Under the pieces are notes generated by a model. The model ran no database searches. It was not told the origin of the DNA and was given only the letters and a program-made list of their open reading frames with translations. Shown here one piece after another: positions 14,445 through 18,907 of a stretch of 18,907 nucleotides of DNA. This stretch comes from an uncultured Bacteroidales bacterium (GTDB lineage: Bacteria > Bacteroidota > Bacteroidia > Bacteroidales > UBA932), in NCBI GenBank assembly GCA_945983015.1, contig CAMFSN010000019.1, positions 1-18,907 on the forward strand. The letters are read 5' to 3'. Every line of letters starts with the position of its first letter. The stretch's first letter is position 1. The position numbers and the translations under genes were made by a program.

Positions 14445-15862
14445 TTTTTCACTAATCTACAAACGTTTTCCACGTGATGCGTATGCGGGAACATATCTAC
14501 CGGTTGGACATCCGTGATTCTATATTTCTGGCAGAGAATCTCCAAATCTCGTGCCTGGGAAGCCGGATTACAGCTGACATATACTATTATTTCAGGCTCC
14601 GCATTTAAAATAACCTGTGCCACGTCAGGGTGAATTCCGGCTCGTGGAGGATCTAGAATGATTACGTCAGCCTTTCCGTGTTCATCTATGAATTCATCTG
14701 TCAGTATATCCTTCATATCTCCGGCGAAGAATTCGCAGTTATCTATCTTATTGATGGAAGCATTGACAAAGGCATCCTCTATGGCCTCGGGAACATACTC
14801 GATTCCTATCACCTTCCTGGCCTTGTCCGACACGAACTGGGCAATTGTTCCAGTTCCTGTGTACAGGTCGTAAACTGTCTCCTTTCCGCTCAGAGAGGCA
14901 TATTCCTTAGCGACTGAATAAAGTTTATACGCCTGTGGGGCATTGGTCTGATAAAAGGATTTGGGGCCAATCTTGAAGGTCAGCTTCCCCATCTTTTCAT
15001 AGATGGCTTCGTCCCCTTTGTACAGGATGCATTTCTGGTCGTTGATAGAGTCGTTCAGTTTTTCGTTTATGACATAATAAAAGGAAGTGATCTGCGGAAA
15101 TCTGTCAGCTATGGCCTTCAGCATCGGCTCCCTCCCCTCGAAATCTCTTCCGAAACAGAGAATCAACATCACCTGATCATCCTCAGTGGTGCGGATGAAC
15201 ATATTTCTAAGAATACCTCTGTTCTCCCTGAGATTATAAAAAGGAATGTCATGTTCAATGGCGTAGGCTTTTATAAACAGTCTGATGGCATTTGAGGGCT
15301 CTTTCTGGAGATGACAGCAATTGATGTCCAGAACCTTGTCAAAATATCTGCCCACGTGAAAACCTAAGCCCATACGCTCCTTGTCACTTATATTCTCCAT
15401 CTCCTCCTCAGCCTTTATCCATCTGTGATCAGAAGCGCTGAACTCCAATTTGTTACGATATTCCACCGTCTTGTCTGAGCCTATGGTAGGATTAACCTGA
15501 GGGACTTCCAGATGGCCTATGCGGACAAGTTGGTCGTACACCTGTCGGGTTTTGGCTTCAAGTTGCATTTCATATGGCAGATGCTGCCATTTGCAGCCTC
15601 CGCAGAGTTGGAAATGTTCACAAAAAGGCTTGATTCTATGTGGGGAAGGGCTTACTATCTTCTCGACTCTTCCCTCCATATAGTTCTTTTTTCTTTTAAG
15701 TATCAGTACATCCACCACATCGCCCGGAACTGCATATTCCACGAAGAGTACTCTCGCAGTGGCATCTTCGGCTTCCGTGGGTAACTTGGCGTGGGCTATG
15801 GCCTTACCCTCCGCCGCCACTCCTTCGATCAGTATATTCTTTAAAACTAATCTTTCTTTCAT
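14441..15862 (-). CDS. rlmD: 23S rRNA uracil-5-methyltransferase, RlmD/RumA family
   Basis: A 473-residue S-adenosylmethionine-dependent enzyme that forms 5-methyluridine in 23S rRNA. An N-terminal TRAM RNA-binding domain spans about residues 1-70. An iron-sulfur site follows: C81, C87 and C90 in CEHFQLCGGC, with a fourth Cys at 182 or 183, spaced as in RlmD. The methyltransferase domain has YDLYTGTGT (cofactor loop), DPPRAG (Asp404), the nucleophile Cys431 in YVSCNP and the general base Glu465 in HHVENV. All catalytic residues are kept. It starts 2 bp after the MscS stop and its end overlaps the antiporter start. RlmC, RlmD and dual-specificity RlmCD proteins are hard to separate; the symbol follows closest motif spacing. 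Confidence 0.88.
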   Translation of the reverse strand: MKERLVLKNILIEGVAAEGKAIAHAKLPTEAEDATARVLFVEYAVPGDVVDVLILKRKKNYMEGRVEKIVSPSPHRIKPFCEHFQLCGGCKWQHLPYEMQLEAKTRQVYDQLVRIGHLEVPQVNPTIGSDKTVEYRNKLEFSASDHRWIKAEEEMENISDKERMGLGFHVGRYFDKVLDINCCHLQKEPSNAIRLFIKAYAIEHDIPFYNLRENRGILRNMFIRTTEDDQVMLILCFGRDFEGREPMLKAIADRFPQITSFYYVINEKLNDSINDQKCILYKGDEAIYEKMGKLTFKIGPKSFYQTNAPQAYKLYSVAKEYASLSGKETVYDLYTGTGTIAQFVSDKARKVIGIEYVPEAIEDAFVNASINKIDNCEFFAGDMKDILTDEFIDEHGKADVIILDPPRAGIHPDVAQVILNAEPEIIVYVSCNPASQARDLEILCQKYRITDVQPVDMFPHTHHVENVCRLVKK

Positions 15863-15864
15863 AA

Positions 15865-16770
15865 TTACTTGTTTATTTCCAAACGATTAGCGGCAAATTC
15901 AAAGCCCTGGGCTGTCAGAGTGGTATAGAGAGTCTGATAAAACTCGTGATATACCGACCAGTAATCCTCTGTCTTAACCCATAATTTAATTACAAATTCC
16001 ACACTATTTGCGTCTATCTTGTTCAAGGCTACAAATGGCTCGCTGATTCTCTTATCCTCAATTATAATCGCATTGACAGCCTTGATGAAAGAATCGGCAT
16101 CCGTACCGTGAGCCATAGGAACCAGGTAATCTACCCTGCGGGTCTGCATCACAGAATAGTTGTTAATATTACCGGAAGAAAGTGCTCCGTTAGGGATTAT
16201 GATTACTTTGTTATCGACAGTTATCAATTTGGTGGAAACCATATTAACCTCGCTAACCGTGCCGCTGTAGCCCTGCGCCTCTATGAAGTCACCGGCTTTA
16301 AAAGGCTTGAATGCCAGCAGCATAATACCTCCTGCAAAATTCTGAAGAGTGCCGCTGAGAGCCATACCTATAGCCATACCTCCAGCTGCAAGAAGGGCGG
16401 CAAGGGAGGTGGTGTTAATACCTAAGGTGCTGATACACAGTGTAATTACCAATATGGTCAAAACCGCTGAGATAAGGGAAGAAGTAAAACTGGCTATGGT
16501 CTTATCCGTATGCTTTCGCTCAAAATTACGATTAAGCATATTCTTTACCTTTTTGATAAGCCAGATTCCCAGCAGGTAAATTAAAATGGCGGCGAGCACC
16601 TTGAGACCAAACATCAGGGCCGAATGACCAAGTTGGCTGAAAGCTGTTTCGGGGTCATCCTTTAACACTGTGACGAACTGCTCGGTAACGGTTTTTAGGG
16701 AATCCGTCGTCTTCTGCAGTTTCTCTTCATCTATTACGGGTAATTGCTGCAATATCATCATAATAATCAT
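15865..16770 (-). CDS. Mechanosensitive channel of small conductance (MscS family)
   Basis: A 301-residue channel subunit with the minimal MscS layout. A polar N-terminal helix (about 12-45) is followed by three membrane helices at about 53-72, 96-117 and the pore helix 121-153 (LAALLAAGGMAIGMALSGTLQNFAGGIML), rich in Ala and Gly as in E. coli MscS TM3. The beta domain begins with PFKAGDFIEAQGYSGTV and contains IIIPNGALSSG, both conserved, and the alpha-beta C-terminal domain completes it. It releases solutes on hypo-osmotic shock through a homoheptamer. ATG 16770 is supported by the ATGA overlap with the SDR stop, although Met4 and Met5 are also possible. Third gene of the chain. Confidence 0.94.
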   Translation of the reverse strand: MIIMMILQQLPVIDEEKLQKTTDSLKTVTEQFVTVLKDDPETAFSQLGHSALMFGLKVLAAILIYLLGIWLIKKVKNMLNRNFERKHTDKTIASFTSSLISAVLTILVITLCISTLGINTTSLAALLAAGGMAIGMALSGTLQNFAGGIMLLAFKPFKAGDFIEAQGYSGTVSEVNMVSTKLITVDNKVIIIPNGALSSGNINNYSVMQTRRVDYLVPMAHGTDADSFIKAVNAIIIEDKRISEPFVALNKIDANSVEFVIKLWVKTEDYWSVYHEFYQTLYTTLTAQGFEFAANRLEINK

Positions 16771-17462
16771 TTATAATCGTAACCTCCATTGACTTCTATG
16801 AGGCTGCCGTTAACAAAGGGGTTTTCAATACAGAATCTAAATGCATCCACGACCTCTTCAACGCTTGCGAAGCGTTTTAAAGCGGTTTTTTCGCATATCC
16901 GCTGCCGGATTTCAGGACTTTTTCCTTTATGCCAATTTGTCTCCACAAAACCCGGGACCACAGCGTTTACGGTAGTTCCGCTGCCCTCAAAGACCTTGAC
17001 CAGATTCTTACACAGGGCGTGGACTGCCGCCTTGCTTACTCCGTAGGCACATACGCTTGCGTGAGGATTCAGGCCCATCTGCGAGCCTGTGAATATAATC
17101 CTGCTGCCGGCGGGGATAATAGGGTAGAAGTCCCTGCACATTATGAAATGGGAATTAAGGCTTAGCTCCATCATTTTATCCCAATCCTCATCCGTATAAT
17201 CCTGAAAGGACTTGCGTATGCTGGTGCCGGCATTGCAAATAAGACAATCCAGATGAGATATTCTTTCGCGGATACTTTTGATAAAGGCGTGAACCTGCCC
17301 TCTGTCAGTCTGGTTCAGCTCAAATAACTCAATTCCCTCAGGAATGTCTTCCGCCTTTTTTCCATAATAGGTGGCAAAGACCTTGTAGCCTTTGGAAAGC
17401 AGCATTTTAGCTACGCCCAGGCCTATGCCGGAACTTGCCCCTGTTACGACTGCATATTTCAT
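16767..17462 (-). CDS. SDR-family NAD(P)-dependent oxidoreductase
   Basis: A 231-residue classical short-chain dehydrogenase/reductase. The cofactor motif TGASSGIG is at 7-14, NAG at 77-79, and the full catalytic tetrad N103-S127-Y140-K144 (YGVSK) is present. The C-terminal part (GRIETN-type GFVETNW at 171-177, then VNGSLIEVNGGYDY) follows the family pattern of secondary-alcohol or 3-oxo substrates. The substrate is not readable, but the gene overlaps by ATGA both the cytidylyltransferase fusion upstream and the MscS gene downstream. By analogy with TarJ/TarI-type pairs it may make or modify the sugar or polyol that the fusion protein activates. That link is inference. Confidence 0.93.
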   Translation of the reverse strand: MKYAVVTGASSGIGLGVAKMLLSKGYKVFATYYGKKAEDIPEGIELFELNQTDRGQVHAFIKSIRERISHLDCLICNAGTSIRKSFQDYTDEDWDKMMELSLNSHFIMCRDFYPIIPAGSRIIFTGSQMGLNPHASVCAYGVSKAAVHALCKNLVKVFEGSGTTVNAVVPGFVETNWHKGKSPEIRQRICEKTALKRFASVEEVVDAFRFCIENPFVNGSLIEVNGGYDYK

Positions 17463-18799
17463 AATTCTTTATAATTCACCTTACTGTTAAAATTCTCTAT
17501 GATTCCACAGATAGCCTCGCTTTCCTCGTGGCGGAGTTTGTAGGAATTCTTCCTGCCATTTACTATCATAGACATAAACTCCTGAATTTCATACCTTAAG
17601 CCGTCTCCGTCCCAGCTGTAAAAATACTTTCTGTTACGGCTCTGATCCTCATACCTGATTTCGAAAAAGGAGGTCAGCCACCAGGGTGCAGGCACATAGA
17701 CATAACCTTTGGTGCCGGAAATCACCATATTGCCCTCAGTCTTAACCCCTATTCCCAAGGTGATGGAGGAGGTGGCGTGAGGGTAGTTCAAATCCAGTTT
17801 TGTATAGATGTCAACCCCATTTTCTACCTTGGAGTGAAACTGAAAGTCCGAATACTCGCTGCCCAGCAGTTTGATTACGGCCATCAGCGGCAGGGGAGAG
17901 TGCTCGTTGAAGGCTCCGCCAGCCTGAGTGGCATCCAGCTCTCTGGTCGGAGCTGACACCATCTTAGAAAGGGAGGTTTTCACATCTACAACCTCACCTA
18001 TGATACCGCTTTTTACTAGTGTAAGCAAGTGGTTGAAGGAGGGGCAGAAAGCAGTTTTGCCGGCTTCCAGAATCACCAGATTCTTTGAGGCGGCCAGAGC
18101 AAAAAGTTCTTCGGCCTGAGAGCGTTTCAAACAGAAAGGAATCTCGCAGAGCACGTGCTTGCCAGCGCTAAGCGCACGCTTGGCATACTCGTAATGACTA
18201 AGGTGCGGAGAGGCTATGTAAACGGCCTCTACGCTCTCTAAAAATTCTTCGTAATTATCTGACCAGCAGGCCAATCCGAATTCCTCCGCAAAGGCCTCCG
18301 CACTTTCTGCCGGATTATACACGCTGCATATTTCAATGCCGTTTACCACCTTCGCCTCAGGGATGAATCTTCGGGCCATTCTGCCGGAGCCGACTATGCC
18401 GAAGCGATATACGGCGTCCTGCCTTTCTCGGAGCATAGTGGAAGAAATACCCTCAGTTCTAGGAAGATAGACCACTTCGCAGTATTCCTTCAGATAGTCG
18501 AATTTGCCTTCCCAGTCAGAGCCAATTGCGAATACATCCACGTCAAAACGCTGTATGTCGTCAATTTTCTGGCCCAGATAGTCTTCTATGATAATCTCGT
18601 CCGCATAGCCCGTAGCCTTCACCGAGGCCACTCTTTCCAGAACATTGTTCTTAACGTTCAATTTCCCTCTGCCTCTGTCGAAACTGTCGCTCGTAACCCC
18701 GACTATCAGATAATCGCCCAAGGCCTTCGCTCTTTGCAGAAGTTTCAGATGCCCTTCGTGCAGCAAGTCAAAAGTGCCGTATGTAATTACTTTCTTCAT
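17459..18799 (-). CDS. Fusion of a TagD-like cytidylyltransferase and a Gfo/Idh/MocA oxidoreductase
   Basis: A 446-residue two-domain protein. Residues 1-127 are a nucleotidyltransferase close to glycerol-3-phosphate cytidylyltransferase TagD: GTFDLLHEGH (8-17) with the HxGH catalytic motif, GSDWEGKFDYL (93-103) and RTEGISST (114-121). Residues 131-446 are a Gfo/Idh/MocA dehydrogenase with the Rossmann motif GIVGSGRMARR (134-144). The usual catalytic EKP is here E219-I-P, lacking the lysine, and the usual D-x-x-x-H site reads GGAFNEHS (His300). The first domain should form a CDP-activated polyol or sugar phosphate for a surface polymer; the second may act on the same substrate or be structural. 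Start codon is clear, with a rare Shine-Dalgarno upstream. First gene of the five-gene chain. Confidence 0.9.
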   Translation of the reverse strand: MKKVITYGTFDLLHEGHLKLLQRAKALGDYLIVGVTSDSFDRGRGKLNVKNNVLERVASVKATGYADEIIIEDYLGQKIDDIQRFDVDVFAIGSDWEGKFDYLKEYCEVVYLPRTEGISSTMLRERQDAVYRFGIVGSGRMARRFIPEAKVVNGIEICSVYNPAESAEAFAEEFGLACWSDNYEEFLESVEAVYIASPHLSHYEYAKRALSAGKHVLCEIPFCLKRSQAEELFALAASKNLVILEAGKTAFCPSFNHLLTLVKSGIIGEVVDVKTSLSKMVSAPTRELDATQAGGAFNEHSPLPLMAVIKLLGSEYSDFQFHSKVENGVDIYTKLDLNYPHATSSITLGIGVKTEGNMVISGTKGYVYVPAPWWLTSFFEIRYEDQSRNRKYFYSWDGDGLRYEIQEFMSMIVNGRKNSYKLRHEESEAICGIIENFNSKVNYKEL

Positions 18800-18810
18800 A
18801 AAAAAATCAG

Positions 18811-18816
18811 CTCCTT
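18811..18816 (-). promoter_or_regulatory. Shine-Dalgarno-like ribosome binding site of the fusion gene
   Basis: Minus-strand AAGGAG lies 11 to 12 nt before the ATG at 18799. It is notable because the other starts in the window lack such a site, as is usual in Bacteroidota. The spacing is slightly long. Confidence 0.45.
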
Positions 18817-18829
18817 CAGGATGCGGGCT

Positions 18830-18860
18830 CTAAATTACGAAATTCTTGAATAATATGAAA
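18830..18860 (-). promoter_or_regulatory. Possible promoter of the five-gene chain
   Basis: Minus-strand TAATTTAG (18830-18837) differs from TAnnTTTG at one position, with TTTC (18857-18860) 19 nt upstream as a weak -33 element. The leader would be about 25 nt and would contain the AAGGAG. The remaining 47 bp to the window end are AT-rich with no gene visible. Confidence 0.3.
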
Positions 18861-18907
18861 ATCCCCCTTTGTTACACAATTTATATTATGTTAAGTTGTA
18901 TGTTTTA

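Noticed and set aside
13672..14517. Long open frames on the plus strand opposite the antiporter gene
   Set aside because: They are antisense shadows of a transporter with both alpha repeats intact; the translated sequences have no domain-like pattern and no promoter.
18838..18907. Possible regulatory repeat in the AT-rich right end
   Set aside because: Only short imperfect matches around ACACAA and TTGTAT were found; nothing stronger than expected for AT-rich sequence.
1..18907. Mobile element, prophage, CRISPR array, toxin-antitoxin or tRNA/rRNA gene
   Set aside because: No transposase, integrase, direct-repeat array or RNA gene could be seen; every long interval is filled by a coding gene with neighbours in the same style.

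Overview
This window looks like ordinary chromosome of a member of the Bacteroidales (Bacteroidota), probably an anaerobic gut lineage. Several signs point there: Bacteroidota-type promoter boxes (TAnnTTTG) in front of most transcription units, almost no Shine-Dalgarno sequences, a lipoprotein TamA relative (TamL type), a DUF5106 thioredoxin-like lipoprotein, a flavodiiron protein and a pyrophosphate-type phosphofructokinase. I see no tRNA, rRNA, insertion sequence, integrase, phage gene or CRISPR array. Assignments rest on motifs read by eye; no database search was run.

Layout. (1) Positions 1-1361, plus strand: the 3' end of a GNAT-like acetyltransferase gene followed by a ROK sugar kinase. 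(2) Positions 1367-3823, minus strand: a three-gene overlapping operon, flavodiiron protein, then DUF5106 thioredoxin-like lipoprotein, then acyl-CoA thioesterase. It converges on the ROK gene at a perfect hairpin containing both stop codons. (3) Positions 3900-4307, plus: a META-domain lipoprotein, divergent from the flavodiiron operon. (4) Positions 4349-8779, minus: SpoU-type RNA methyltransferase, alkaline phosphatase lipoprotein and cytoplasmic GH13 glycosidase, tightly packed, then the pyrophosphate-type phosphofructokinase with its own promoter and a strong intrinsic terminator. (5) Positions 8825-10969, plus: TamL-like outer-membrane assembly protein, divergent from the methyltransferase across 45 bp that hold two face-to-face promoter boxes and a dyad. 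(6) Positions 10966-12273, minus: RarA. (7) Positions 12344-13512, plus: two translationally coupled small secreted proteins, probably outer-membrane barrels, that I do not recognise. (8) Positions 13509-18799, minus: a five-gene chain (cytidylyltransferase/Gfo-Idh-MocA fusion, SDR reductase, MscS channel, RlmD-like methyltransferase, Na/Ca antiporter) in which neighbours overlap by ATGA or lie 2 bp apart.

Functionally the window mixes carbohydrate use (GH13, ROK kinase, pyrophosphate-dependent glycolysis), oxygen or nitric oxide detoxification, envelope building (TamL, small barrels, lipoproteins, a possible CDP-activated surface-polymer precursor pathway), ion and osmotic homeostasis, RNA methylation and replication-fork repair. 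The genome is very compact: convergent genes share stop-codon bases at two places and a hairpin at a third. Nothing here is clearly a new multi-gene system. The best candidates for a second look are the cytidylyltransferase/oxidoreductase fusion with its SDR partner, the unknown barrel pair, and the dyad-bearing, apparently leaderless methyltransferase/tamL divergent promoter region.
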